The notes: generated from the letters alone by a model not told the origin. A DNA stretch of 64,000 nucleotides from Pontibacter indicus (GCF_900156345.1 NZ_FTPP01000001.1:744001-808000); one strand, 5' to 3'. Shown: positions 53,801-63,028, numbered from the stretch's first letter. A program made the numbers and translations.

Positions 53801-54922
53801 TTGAAAGGACAGAATAGTAAGCTTAAGGTGCTTATTGCGGACGGATCAAGTCATGCACGCCTGGTGCTCGAAAGCATCCTCAGCTGCTCACCTGATCTGG
53901 AAGTGGTAGGCCTGGCATCGGGCCAAACGCAAGTGCTCGAAACGTTGCGCCACCGAAAAGCGGACGTTATACTTGCTTCGGCTGATCTTCGGAAGAACGA
54001 GCATTTATTGGTCTTCAAGCAAATCTTCATCGAATGCCCGACACCGATCGTGATGCTGGTTGAAAGAGAGCAGCTTAGTCTTGAACTTTTGAAAGAGGCC
54101 ATCGATCTGGGCGTATACGGGGTGATTTTAAAACCGGGTTCTGGAACAAGGCCCGCCTATAGAACCAAGGCAGAGGAGATTTGCCGGAAAGTGATGGCGG
54201 TGCGGGAAACAGAATACTGGGATCCTGTAAAGCGCCTAAGCTTGCTGGGTGAAGAAATACAGATTTTGCCACAGGCGGAGCATAAGAAGACCCGGAATGC
54301 GACGGCAGACACTATCATCGTCATGGGGGCGTCAACAGGCGGAACACAGGCGGCGGAGCAGATTATCCGGCAATTGGATCCGAAACTGAAGGCTTCTGTT
54401 TTAGTAGCCATTCACTTGCCGCCGAAGTTTACGCACAGTTACGCGCGCAGACTCAAGGGGATGACAGACCTGACAGTGATTGAAGGCCGTACCGGCTTGA
54501 TACCAAAACCCGGCCATGTGATCATAGCCCCTGGAGGTAGAAATATGGTGGTACACAAAGTGATGGGAAATGCCGCTAACCTCAAGATCGGCTTTAGTGA
54601 TGACGACACCGGGCACGATCTGCCGTCAGTTGATCAGCTGATGATGACAGTGGCAGAAAGTGGCGTAAAGCGTGTGATCGGTGTGATACTGACTGGTATG
54701 GGTAAAGACGGCACAGCAGGCGTCCGCGCCATATCGCAGCGCAAAAGAGGGCACGTCATCGCACAGGACGAGGCTTCGTCGGCCATTTTCGGGATGGCCA
54801 AATCAGCCATAGAGAGTGGCAATACCGACATCGTGCTGCCTTTGGCAGAAATAGCCCCATACCTGAACTGGTATGTGGCAGCAGAACAGCAGCAAGTCAG
54901 TACGACTGACGTGAATTCATGA
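53801..54922 (+). CDS. cheB: CheB methylesterase with degenerate receiver domain
   Basis: 373 residues from a TTG start, supported by AAAGGAGA 9 bases upstream. The C-terminal esterase is intact: S178 (VMGASTGGT), H205 (VAIHLPPKF) and D303 (LTGMGKDG), so it should remove methyl groups from, or deamidate, receptor glutamines. The N-terminal receiver (6-130) is degenerate: the acidic pair reads ADG and the phosphoacceptor position is Ser (about 60, ILASADLRK), while K111 remains. Phosphorylation control by CheA is therefore unlikely. It overlaps cheA by 4 bases. Confidence 0.92.
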   Translation: MKGQNSKLKVLIADGSSHARLVLESILSCSPDLEVVGLASGQTQVLETLRHRKADVILASADLRKNEHLLVFKQIFIECPTPIVMLVEREQLSLELLKEAIDLGVYGVILKPGSGTRPAYRTKAEEICRKVMAVRETEYWDPVKRLSLLGEEIQILPQAEHKKTRNATADTIIVMGASTGGTQAAEQIIRQLDPKLKASVLVAIHLPPKFTHSYARRLKGMTDLTVIEGRTGLIPKPGHVIIAPGGRNMVVHKVMGNAANLKIGFSDDDTGHDLPSVDQLMMTVAESGVKRVIGVILTGMGKDGTAGVRAISQRKRGHVIAQDEASSAIFGMAKSAIESGNTDIVLPLAEIAPYLNWYVAAEQQQVSTTDVNS

Positions 54923-56553
54923 AATCGAGAGAGCAGGAGTATAAAGAGATATTTATAGCAGAAGCGCTGGAGTATTTTGATGCCCTAAACAGGCTCATCA
55001 GCGAACTGGAAAAAAAGCCGCAGGACGATCAGGTGCTGGCGGAGATATTCCGTATGCTGCATAACCTGAAGGCGAATGCGAAAGCAATCGGCTATCTCCA
55101 GATCTCCGATGTATCGCACAAACTCGAAACCGCGTTTGGCCTGATCCGCAACAAAGAGCTGAGCTTCAGTGACGAAGTGGTGGGCGTGCTCTTTGATGGC
55201 ATCGACCTGCTCGGTGAGCTGATCAAGAGCATCGACAGCGAGCAGCAGGTTGAGATCGATCCGGTCCTGATCCGCAACCTCGATATCATCGTGGACAGCC
55301 TTTCGGACAGTACCGTGGAACTGGCCAAGGTGCAGAAATTCAGCACCTCCCGCAACCTCACGCTTTCCGACCTGATCTACATCCAGGTGAAGAAGCTGGA
55401 CCACCTCATGAACCTGGTGGGCGAGCTCATCATTGACCGGGACCGTATTCTTTCGCTTAGCCGCGAACTCGACAACGATGAGCTAAAGATGGTGAGTTCG
55501 CATCTGTACCGCATTACAGAGGATCTGCAGTACAGTGTGATGGACGCGCGCCTGGTAAGCATCGGAACGCTGTTCAACAAATTCCCGCGGGTAGTGCGTG
55601 ATATCTCTAGTGCGGAGAAAAAGGAAGTCAACCTGGAGCTGAGTGGTCAAGATATTCAGATTGACCGCAATATTCTGCAGATCATGACGGACTCGTTGTT
55701 GCACCTGGTGCGTAATGCGATCACGCACGGCATCGAGAAGCCGGAGTTGCGCGCAAAGGCTGGTAAACCGAAAGCCGGCTCGTTGCAGCTGTCGGCCCGC
55801 AGCGACCGCGAAAGCGTGATCATCACCCTGACAGACGACGGCAAAGGGATAGATGTCGCCAAAGTGAAAAAGGCTGCTGTTGAACGCCATCTGGTAGCGG
55901 CAGATGTAGCGGACAGTCTTCCGGACTCAGAAGTATACTCTTTCCTGTTTGAGCCCGGCTTTTCGCTGGCCAAGGAGGTAACTGAATTTTCTGGTCGCGG
56001 AGTCGGGCTGGATGTCGTAAAAAATGCGATTGACTCCATTGGGGGCCGCATACGTATAGAGTCAGAAAAAGGAAAAGGCACCTCTTTTATCCTGCAATTG
56101 CCGACTTCGATTGCGGTAAAAGGAGCCCTGTTATTCGAAATAGACAGTATTTTTTATGCCATCCCGTTGATCCACACCGACTCTGTGGTGGCGCTCGACA
56201 AAGACGAACTCCACGAAGTGGGAGAGGTGCTGGTCGCTGACATCAAAGGAGAAACAGTGACGGTCGTATACCTGGACGAGCTCCTGAACATGGAAGAAAG
56301 CCAGATGCGCCTGGGAGACAAAACAAGATTGAAGGGGCAGGTACAGAACATCATTATTGTTTCGTACAACAACCGCAAGCTCGGGCTGATTGTAGACAAG
56401 CTTTACCGGCAGCAGGACATTGTGGTAAAACCCCTGAGCAAACCGCTGGATAGCATTGATTTGTATGGCGGGGTTACGCTGCTAGGCACCGGCAAGGTAT
56501 GCCTGGTGCTGGACGTGCCTGCCATCACGAAGTACTTTGTGAACAAAAGATGA
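54919..56553 (+). CDS. cheA: CheA histidine kinase lacking a P2 domain
   Basis: 544 residues. HPt domain with the phospho-His at about 48 (IFRMLHNLKANAKAIGY, where LKGxA is usual), then a short linker with no P2 (CheY/CheB-binding) domain. Next come the dimerisation helix (KLDHLMNLVGELIIDRDR), the ATPase with N box HLVRNAITHGIE, G1 DDGKGID and G2 FSGRGVGLDVV, and the CheW-like regulatory domain. Its start overlaps the cheB stop (ATGA). It phosphorylates CheY, presumably by direct contact from the HPt domain. Confidence 0.95.
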   Translation: MKSREQEYKEIFIAEALEYFDALNRLISELEKKPQDDQVLAEIFRMLHNLKANAKAIGYLQISDVSHKLETAFGLIRNKELSFSDEVVGVLFDGIDLLGELIKSIDSEQQVEIDPVLIRNLDIIVDSLSDSTVELAKVQKFSTSRNLTLSDLIYIQVKKLDHLMNLVGELIIDRDRILSLSRELDNDELKMVSSHLYRITEDLQYSVMDARLVSIGTLFNKFPRVVRDISSAEKKEVNLELSGQDIQIDRNILQIMTDSLLHLVRNAITHGIEKPELRAKAGKPKAGSLQLSARSDRESVIITLTDDGKGIDVAKVKKAAVERHLVAADVADSLPDSEVYSFLFEPGFSLAKEVTEFSGRGVGLDVVKNAIDSIGGRIRIESEKGKGTSFILQLPTSIAVKGALLFEIDSIFYAIPLIHTDSVVALDKDELHEVGEVLVADIKGETVTVVYLDELLNMEESQMRLGDKTRLKGQVQNIIIVSYNNRKLGLIVDKLYRQQDIVVKPLSKPLDSIDLYGGVTLLGTGKVCLVLDVPAITKYFVNKR

Positions 56554-56565
56554 GGAACAGAGGCG

Positions 56566-57213
56566 ATGGATTACGGAAATTATAACACGATTGACATGAT
56601 GGATACACATGTAACCGAGTTGGAAAAGGATATTATCAAAGAAATCCTGAACATAGGACTGGCTCGTGCCGCCGATTCTTTTGCCACCATTGCCAAAGAT
56701 AAGGTGATGCTCAAGGTGCCCGATGTGCAGCTGATAGAGGTGAAAGAGCTTATTTCGATCATCTCCAAGTATGAAGACTCACACTATATCATTCAGTCCG
56801 ATATAAAAGGTGACTTCAACGGCGCCACGCTAATGCTTTTCTCCGATGAGCACATCAACCTGCTCTCCAACGTTTGCCTGAGTATGCTTAACGTGCAGAA
56901 GGGCGAACTGAATGTGATGCAGGAGTCTCTGCTGCTCGAGATCAGCAACATCATCACCGGCGCGCTGGTTACGCAATTGGCCAATATCCTGAAAAGCAAC
57001 ATCTACGGTTCGCCACCAAAAGCGCCGAAAAGCCACATCGCCAACTCACTGAAGGACATACTGGTTCAGCACCCGCTTTTCCAACCCCTCGTGTTCACCG
57101 TTATCACCAAGTTTCAGCACAATTCAAAAGACGTCGAGCTGCCGCTGCTGCTGTTCTTCGACACGAGCACCTTGATTAAAATGCTCGACATCATCAGAAC
57201 CTTCAAGGTATAA
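56566..57213 (+). CDS. cheC: CheC-type CheY-P phosphatase
   Basis: 215 residues, 12 bases after cheA. Both CheC active-site motifs are present: D22-E26-N29 (KDIIKEILNIGLARAA) and S122-E126-N129 (ESLLLEISNIITGAL). It should dephosphorylate CheY-P and so reset the signal. No cheD is adjacent. The stop is made by AAG GTA TAA, an AGGTATA copy, giving the end FKV. Confidence 0.9.
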   Translation: MDYGNYNTIDMMDTHVTELEKDIIKEILNIGLARAADSFATIAKDKVMLKVPDVQLIEVKELISIISKYEDSHYIIQSDIKGDFNGATLMLFSDEHINLLSNVCLSMLNVQKGELNVMQESLLLEISNIITGALVTQLANILKSNIYGSPPKAPKSHIANSLKDILVQHPLFQPLVFTVITKFQHNSKDVELPLLLFFDTSTLIKMLDIIRTFKV

Positions 57214-57259
57214 ACTGACTTTCTTATACCTGTATCCAAATATTTCAATTAAATAAATC

Positions 57260-57304
57260 GACGAGCTATACCTGCCTGGTCAGTACCAGCAGGTATAGCT
57301 CGTC
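57260..57304 (+). terminator. Terminator of the chemosensory operon built from inverted AGGTATA copies
   Basis: Perfect 15-bp outer stem GACGAGCTATACCTG / CAGGTATAGCTCGTC and an inner 5-bp stem (CTGGT/ACCAG) with a CAGT loop, followed by TGCTTTTTA. Confidence 0.85.
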
Positions 57305-57442
57305 TGCTTTTTAAGCGATTTGAACTTGAATCGTGTCCATACAGAGCCAGGTCCGATGAAGTCAATGAACAGGTGCTTTTGATTATAGCATCAGTTTTCG
57401 TTTTTTTGCGTTTTTATTTTCAAGAAACCGTTAAGTCAATTA

Positions 57443-58774
57443 ATGAACGCTTTAGGAAGACACATTTTAGTTGAGTTTTACGATTGCTCTCCTGAACTGA
57501 TGAACGATGTGATCCACATCGAAAACAGCATGGTAGCCGCCGCCGAGACGGCCGGGGCTACTGTCATCAACAGTACGTTCCATCACTTTTCGCCTTACGG
57601 CGTGTCCGGAGTGGTGGTGATCCAGGAAAGCCATCTGGCCATCCATACCTGGCCTGAGTATGGCTATGCAGCCGTAGATTTGTTTACCTGTGGCGACTCC
57701 GTTGACCCGTGGGTTTCTTACCTCTATCTCAAAGAGGCCTTTCAGTCAGGACACGGCTCTTCGATGGAGCTTCGCCGTGGGCAGTTGAGTCTCCTGAAAC
57801 GCAACGACTTTAACCTGGAGACGCTGCGTGATGCTACTGCCAAAACAATTGAAACGAATGGCGCTATCACGCGAGATGTATGGTTCACCGAGCGCGACGA
57901 GAATATTGCCTTGTCATTGAAGCACACAGGCAATCAGCTTTACAAGAAGGATTCTGAATACCAGAGAGTAGAGGTATACGAAACGCTTGCCTACGGCAAC
58001 ATGCTGACATTGGACGGCATGGTAATGTGCACCCAGAAAGATGAGTACGTGTACCATGAAATGATTACCCATGTGCCCATGTTCAGCAACCGCGCGGCAA
58101 AACGTGCATTGGTGATTGGAGGAGGTGACGGCGGCACGGTGCGCGAATTGTTGCGCCACGAGCAACTGGAGGAAGTTACGCTGGTGGAGATTGACGAACT
58201 AGTGATCGAGGCTTGCAAGCTCCATCTGCCTGAAACGGCTGTGTCGTTCGAAAACCCGCGTCTGAACCTGCTGATTGAGGATGGCATCAAATACATTAAA
58301 GAGTGTGCCGACGAGCATTACGACCTGATCATTGTTGACTCTGCTGATCCGGTTGGCCCAGGTGAAGGCTTGTTTACGGCAGCCTTTTACAAAGAAGTGT
58401 ACCGTTGCCTGACCAAAGACGGTGTGATGATCACGCAGAGCGAATCACCACGCTTCAACTCGGCCGTGTTCGTGGAGATTTACGACACTTACAAAAAGAT
58501 ATTTGGGCAGGATAAGGTATACTGCTACCTGGCAGCTATACCTACGTACCCGACCGGTACATGGAGTTTCTCGTATTCAGCTAAAGGAAATGCCAGTCCT
58601 TTGCAATTCGATGCGGAAGCAGCGGCAGCTTTCTCTAAAAAAGAAAGTCTCAAGTATTATAATGAAGCAGTGCATTCGGCTGCCTTTGCGCTTCCTAACT
58701 TTGTGCGGGAGCTATTAAACACAAAACCTGAACATGTAACTGATGAGTACTCAGCAGAACCAATCAACCAATAG
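57443..58774 (+). CDS. speDE: Fused S-adenosylmethionine decarboxylase / spermidine synthase
   Basis: 443 residues. Residues 1-115 are a prokaryotic SpeD: the self-processing Ser is S63 ([15 protein letters not shown]), with [10 protein letters not shown] nearby, giving a pyruvoyl enzyme that makes decarboxylated SAM. After a linker, about 145-430 is Spe[36 protein letters not shown] (about 213-227) and [16 protein letters not shown]. It joins the aminopropyl group to putrescine to form spermidine. Fusion would channel the intermediate. It overlaps the next gene by 32 bases. Confidence 0.95.
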   Translation: MNALGRHILVEFYDCSPELMNDVIHIENSMVAAAETAGATVINSTFHHFSPYGVSGVVVIQESHLAIHTWPEYGYAAVDLFTCGDSVDPWVSYLYLKEAFQSGHGSSMELRRGQLSLLKRNDFNLETLRDATAKTIETNGAITRDVWFTERDENIALSLKHTGNQLYKKDSEYQRVEVYETLAYGNMLTLDGMVMCTQKDEYVYHEMITHVPMFSNRAAKRALVIGGGDGGTVRELLRHEQLEEVTLVEIDELVIEACKLHLPETAVSFENPRLNLLIEDGIKYIKECADEHYDLIIVDSADPVGPGEGLFTAAFYKEVYRCLTKDGVMITQSESPRFNSAVFVEIYDTYKKIFGQDKVYCYLAAIPTYPTGTWSFSYSAKGNASPLQFDAEAAAAFSKKESLKYYNEAVHSAAFALPNFVRELLNTKPEHVTDEYSAEPINQ

Positions 58775-59834
58775 TAAACAGCAGAAAATCGCAACATTCG
58801 ACCCGAACGGGGTGGGCGACGTGAACGGCGGCCTTTTCGGTTTGCCTTTTACGATAGAAGAATCAGAGGTCGTGCTGATACCTGTGCCCTGGGAGGTAAC
58901 GGTTTCGTACAGCGCTGGCACGGCGGCTGGTCCGCAAGCCATCAAAGAGGCTTCCCCGCAGCTCGACCTGTTTGATCCCGCCATTAAAGATGCCTGGAAA
59001 CTAGGTATAGCAATGGAGGAGATTTCTGAAGAGTGGGCAGCCGTAAGCGAAAACCTTCGCCAACGGGCCGAGAACTACATCAACTGGCTGGAGGATGGTA
59101 GTCCGGAAACCGATAGGGCGGAGTTTGAGAACCTGCCGGAAGAAGTAACTGAAAAAGGTGAGGAGTTACTGCACTGGCTGAAGGCAAAGGCAAACCACTA
59201 CCTGGACCAGGGCAAACTGGTTGGCGTAGTGGGCGGCGACCACAGCACCCCACTCGGACTGATGCACGCCCTGGCAGAGCGCCACGAGGAGTACGGCATT
59301 CTGCAGGTCGATGCGCATGCGGATCTGCGCGATGCCTATGAAGGCTTTAAGTACTCTCATGCTTCCATCATGTTCAACGCGCTGCAACTGCCACAGGTCA
59401 AAAAACTGGTGCAGGTAGGTATACGCGACATCTGTCAGGCAGAAGACGAACTGGCCAACCAATCGAATGGACGTGTGGCGATTTTCTACGACAGCGTGCT
59501 GAAGGAGAATATGTACGAAGGCGACAGCTGGAAGAAAGAGTGTAAGAAGATCATCGCCCAGCTGCCCCAGAAGGTATACATCAGCTTCGACATCGACGGC
59601 CTGGACCCGAAGTTATGCCCAGCAACGGGTACACCAGTGCCCGGGGGACTTGAGTTTGAGGAAGCCGTATACCTGATCAAAGCACTTGTGCGCTCTGGCC
59701 GTGAGATCATCGGTTTTGACCTGTGCGAAGTAGCGCCGGGAGACAGCGAGTGGAATGGCAATGTGGGTGCTCGCCTACTCTACAAGCTATGCAACTGGAT
59801 GGCTGTTTCGCAAAATAGACTGGAAGCACAATAG
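58743..59834 (+). CDS. speB: Arginase/agmatinase-family ureohydrolase
   Basis: 363 residues. Binuclear manganese motifs [16 protein letters not shown] and SFDIDGLDP are complete. By operon context with speDE, agmatinase (agmatine to putrescine plus urea) is the best guess. The family also includes arginase and formiminoglutamase, and an insertion of about 50 residues around 100-150 makes it longer than E. coli SpeB. Its ATG lies inside the speDE 3' end, in another frame. Confidence 0.85.
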   Translation: MSTQQNQSTNSKQQKIATFDPNGVGDVNGGLFGLPFTIEESEVVLIPVPWEVTVSYSAGTAAGPQAIKEASPQLDLFDPAIKDAWKLGIAMEEISEEWAAVSENLRQRAENYINWLEDGSPETDRAEFENLPEEVTEKGEELLHWLKAKANHYLDQGKLVGVVGGDHSTPLGLMHALAERHEEYGILQVDAHADLRDAYEGFKYSHASIMFNALQLPQVKKLVQVGIRDICQAEDELANQSNGRVAIFYDSVLKENMYEGDSWKKECKKIIAQLPQKVYISFDIDGLDPKLCPATGTPVPGGLEFEEAVYLIKALVRSGREIIGFDLCEVAPGDSEWNGNVGARLLYKLCNWMAVSQNRLEAQ

Positions 59835-59905
59835 GCTTACCTTTATTCCCGCTTTGCCGTATAGCGTGGTAAGTATAAAATACGATCACTATATATTGAA
59901 AAGAA

Positions 59906-60238
59906 ATGGGAATTATAATTAAGATTCTGCTGTCCGGTGTGGCTGCACTGCTGGCAGCCTACATATTGCCTGGGGTACAGATCGATGGGTTTGTTTCAGC
60001 CTTGATTCTGGCCATTGTGCTGGCTTTGCTCAACCTCATCGTCCGCCCCATACTGGTCATCCTGACCATACCGGTCACGGTACTGACGCTCGGTTTGTTT
60101 TTGCTCGTGATCAACGCCCTGATCATCCTGATGGCCGAATACCTGATACCAGGTTTCCAGGTGGATGGCTTTTTATGGGCGCTCATCTTCAGCCTGGTGC
60201 TATCGCTCATCGAAGCAGTGCTGGATGCGATTTTTTAA
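59906..60238 (+). CDS. Phage-holin-family (PF04020-type) small membrane protein
   Basis: 110 residues with four hydrophobic helices and the conserved YILPGVQIDGF and YLIPGFQVDGF pair that marks this family (YvlD-like). The name phage holin is historical: there are no phage genes nearby, and such proteins are common in bacterial chromosomes. Function unknown, perhaps related to envelope stress. Confidence 0.9.
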   Translation: MGIIIKILLSGVAALLAAYILPGVQIDGFVSALILAIVLALLNLIVRPILVILTIPVTVLTLGLFLLVINALIILMAEYLIPGFQVDGFLWALIFSLVLSLIEAVLDAIF

Positions 60239-60252
60239 ACATCGATCAAAGC

Positions 60253-60295
60253 AAAACAGAAAAGCCTCTGATAATTTCAGAGGCTTTTCTGTTTT
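60253..60295. terminator. Bidirectional terminator
   Basis: Perfect 19-bp stem AAAACAGAAAAGCCTCTGA with its complement and a 5-nt loop. It serves the holin-family gene (plus) and the Cys-rich gene (minus). Confidence 0.92.
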
Positions 60296-60309
60296 CTATA
60301 CCTGCTCTT

Positions 60310-60642
60310 TTAGCGGGCCATCCAGGCTTCACAGGCATCCGCGCATTCACGGCAGGCTTCAGCGCATTTCTGGCAGTGGTCATGATCGTGTTTTCCGCAC
60401 TCATCTGCGCACAGGCGGCAGATCTCGATACACTCTTTCATCACGTGCTTTGCATGGGCCGAATCCCGGGCTACAAAACGGGCGGTCAGGGCGCAGATAT
60501 CGGCGCAGTCACGGTCGAGCATGATGCAACGGACCATCATTTTTACGTCGTCTTCCTGCAGACAGGCAGTGGCGCATGTTTCGCAGGCGGTGATGCATTT
60601 GATCAGCACATGTTCTAAATCGTTTGTTCTTTCAGATTTCAT
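60310..60642 (-). CDS. Four-helix-bundle copper-binding protein (Csp/DUF326-like)
   Basis: 110 residues with 16 cysteines, mostly as CxxxC or CxxC pairs along four helices (KCITACETCATAC, RCIMLDRDCADIC, ECIEICRLCADEC, CQKCAEACRECADAC), plus an HDHDH loop. This fits the Csp copper-storage family, which holds many Cu(I) ions inside the bundle. There is no signal peptide, so it is a cytosolic Csp3-like form. No copper ATPase or regulator is nearby. Confidence 0.9.
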   Translation of the reverse strand: MKSERTNDLEHVLIKCITACETCATACLQEDDVKMMVRCIMLDRDCADICALTARFVARDSAHAKHVMKECIEICRLCADECGKHDHDHCQKCAEACRECADACEAWMAR

Positions 60643-60754
60643 AGTTTTCAGGTTTAATGGTTGCTACTCCTTTAAAGTACGGGTGTGTAGGGGCATTGTT
60701 GGTTAATATGAAACCTATACCTGAAACAGGAACCAAATTCACGCTGATAATGGT

Positions 60755-60762
60755 TAACTTTG
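60755..60762 (+). promoter_or_regulatory. Possible -7 element of recQ
   Basis: TAACTTTG (TAnnTTTG type) 48 bases before the recQ ATG at 60811. No -33 TTG is visible at the right distance. Confidence 0.35.
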
Positions 60763-60810
60763 GGTTTAGGACAGCAATTCCATTTCGCATCGTTACACTT
60801 TCTACAAGGC

Positions 60811-62946
60811 ATGAGTTTAGGTATAAGAGAAGCACGTGAGGCATTAAAACTGTATTTTGGCTATGAGCAGTTCAGGCCCATGCAGGAACAGATCATCACG
60901 AATATTCTAAACAAGAAAGACGTGCTCGTGCTCATGCCGACTGGGGGCGGAAAATCTGTCTGCTACCAGGTGCCAGCCGTAGTTATGCCGGGTCTGTGCG
61001 TGGTGGTGTCACCGCTGATTGCCCTGATGAAAGACCAGGTAGAGGCACTCCTGGCAAACGGTATACCTGCCGCCTTTCTGAACAGCTCACAAACGGCCGA
61101 TGAACAGTACAAGATTGAGGAAAGATGCCTGGCTGGGAACATCAAACTATTGTATGTTTCGCCTGAAAAGCTACTTTCCGCGGGCTTTTTCTCTTTCCTG
61201 AAAAGATTGCAGGTGTCGCTTTTCGCTGTAGATGAAGCGCACTGTATTTCGTCCTGGGGGCATGACTTCCGACCTGAGTATACCCAGTTGCGCGCCCTCA
61301 AGCAGCAGTTCCCGGCTATACCTGTGGTAGCGCTTACTGCCACGGCCGACAAGCTAACGCAAAAAGATATACAGGAGCAGCTTCAACTTCGCCAGCCCGA
61401 GGTGTTCGTTGCCTCCTTCGACCGGCCCAATATCAACCTGACGGTACTGCCTGGGCAAAACCGTTTCAATAAGATAACAGATTTTCTGTCACGTAGACCC
61501 GGCCAGCCCGGTATTATCTACTGCCTGAGCCGCAAGGCTACCGAAAGCCTCGCGGGTAAGCTGCGTGAGAATGGATTCAATGCCACTTTCTACCATGCCG
61601 GTATGTCTGCCCAGCAGCGATCAAAAGCACAGGAGGATTTCCTGCGCGACGATGTGCAGATTGTTTGCGCTACCATCGCTTTTGGTATGGGCATTGATAA
61701 ATCGAACGTGCGCTGGGTGATCCATTACAACCTGCCCAAGAATGTGGAAGGCTACTACCAGGAAATCGGCCGTGCCGGGCGCGACGGAGCCAAATCTGAT
61801 GCACTGCTGTTTTACAGTTTCGCCGATGTAATGAACCTGCGCTCAATGCTGTCGGAAAATGACAAGGCGCAGAACGAACTACAACTCGTTAAACTGGAGC
61901 GGATGCAGCAGTTTGCCGAGGCTACTTTCTGCAGGAGGCGTATTCTGCTGCAGTACTTCGGTGAGCGCATGAGCAAAGACTGCGGAAACTGTGATATCTG
62001 CAGGAATCCACCCAGCCGCTTCGACGGGACCCTGATCGCCCAGAAAGCCTTGTCGGCCATAGCGCGCTCGCAGGAAAAACTGAACATGAGCCTGCTGGTA
62101 GATGTGCTGCGCGGCTCCCGCAATAGTCAGGTAATGGCTGGTGGGTACGACCGCATCAAAACCTACGGAGCAGGGCGCGATATCGGCACCCTGGACTGGC
62201 ACCGTTATCTGCATCAGATGCTCAACGCAGGGCTGGTGGAACTGGCCTACGATCAGAATTATACTTTAAAATTGACCGAGCAAAGCAAGCAGGTCCTTTT
62301 TGAAGGTCGCAAGATTGAATTGGTGAAGTTTGAGGAGTCTAAACAGCAATCCGAAGCGCTACAAAGAGAAAAGCCGAAACGTGAGTTGATCAAGGATGCT
62401 TTGTTTGAGCGTCTCCGTGCTTTGCGTAAGCGTCTGGCCGATGAGCAGAACGTGCCGCCCTATGTCGTGTTCACAGACAGCACGCTGCAGGAAATGGCGG
62501 CGGAGAAACCGTCTAACCGTATCGCGATGCTGGCCATCAGTGGGGTGGGAGCTCAGAAGTTTGAGCGCTATGGGCATGATTTCATAAACGAGATCATCGC
62601 TTTTATGACGGAAGAGCAGGCAAAAGGGAGCGCCATTAAAGGGGCGACGCACCTGGTAACCTGGGAGGCCTACCAACAAGGCCTTAGTCCCGAAGAAATA
62701 GCCAGACGCCGCAATCTGAATCCCGTTACCATTTATTCGCACCTTGCCACTTTGCTAGAGCAGGGTTACGAGGTGCCTGTACACGATTTTGTGTCGAAAC
62801 GAGAATACGAGTCAATAGTAGAGGCAATAGAGCGGCTCGGTACGGATGCAAAGCTGAAGGATTTGTTTGAACACCTGGAAGAACGCTACGAGTACTTCAA
62901 GATCCGACTGTCGGTGGCCATGTACAAGATGCAGTACGCCTGGTAG
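60811..62946 (+). CDS. recQ: ATP-dependent DNA helicase RecQ
   Basis: 711 residues from the ATG at 60811; the frame is open upstream but only through a non-ATG start. Walker A MPTGGGKSVCYQ (about 42-53), DEAH box 141-144, aromatic loop HCISSWGHDFRPEY, motif VI QEIGRAGRDG, then the zinc-binding Cys set (FCRRR ... CGNCDIC), winged-helix RQC and HRDC-like domains. The C-terminal 90 residues add a helix-turn-helix (SPEEIARRRNLNPVTIYSHL) seen in some bacterial RecQ. It unwinds 3' to 5' in recombination repair. Confidence 0.95.
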   Translation: MSLGIREAREALKLYFGYEQFRPMQEQIITNILNKKDVLVLMPTGGGKSVCYQVPAVVMPGLCVVVSPLIALMKDQVEALLANGIPAAFLNSSQTADEQYKIEERCLAGNIKLLYVSPEKLLSAGFFSFLKRLQVSLFAVDEAHCISSWGHDFRPEYTQLRALKQQFPAIPVVALTATADKLTQKDIQEQLQLRQPEVFVASFDRPNINLTVLPGQNRFNKITDFLSRRPGQPGIIYCLSRKATESLAGKLRENGFNATFYHAGMSAQQRSKAQEDFLRDDVQIVCATIAFGMGIDKSNVRWVIHYNLPKNVEGYYQEIGRAGRDGAKSDALLFYSFADVMNLRSMLSENDKAQNELQLVKLERMQQFAEATFCRRRILLQYFGERMSKDCGNCDICRNPPSRFDGTLIAQKALSAIARSQEKLNMSLLVDVLRGSRNSQVMAGGYDRIKTYGAGRDIGTLDWHRYLHQMLNAGLVELAYDQNYTLKLTEQSKQVLFEGRKIELVKFEESKQQSEALQREKPKRELIKDALFERLRALRKRLADEQNVPPYVVFTDSTLQEMAAEKPSNRIAMLAISGVGAQKFERYGHDFINEIIAFMTEEQAKGSAIKGATHLVTWEAYQQGLSPEEIARRRNLNPVTIYSHLATLLEQGYEVPVHDFVSKREYESIVEAIERLGTDAKLKDLFEHLEERYEYFKIRLSVAMYKMQYAW

Positions 62947-62973
62947 TCTTATACCTGTAAGCTCTTATAAAAT

Positions 62974-63008
62974 AAAGAAGGCCGCTCTTTTAAGGGCGGC
63001 CTTCTTTA
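62974..63008. terminator. Bidirectional terminator between recQ and protease
   Basis: Stem AAAGAAGGCCGC / GCGGCCTTCTTT with a short loop, between convergent genes. Confidence 0.88.
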
Positions 63009-63028
63009 GTATTATTGAGGTATAGCAA

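Noticed and set aside
59906-60238. Holin-family gene as evidence for a prophage
   Set aside because: No other phage gene in the window, and the family is widespread in chromosomes under this historical name.
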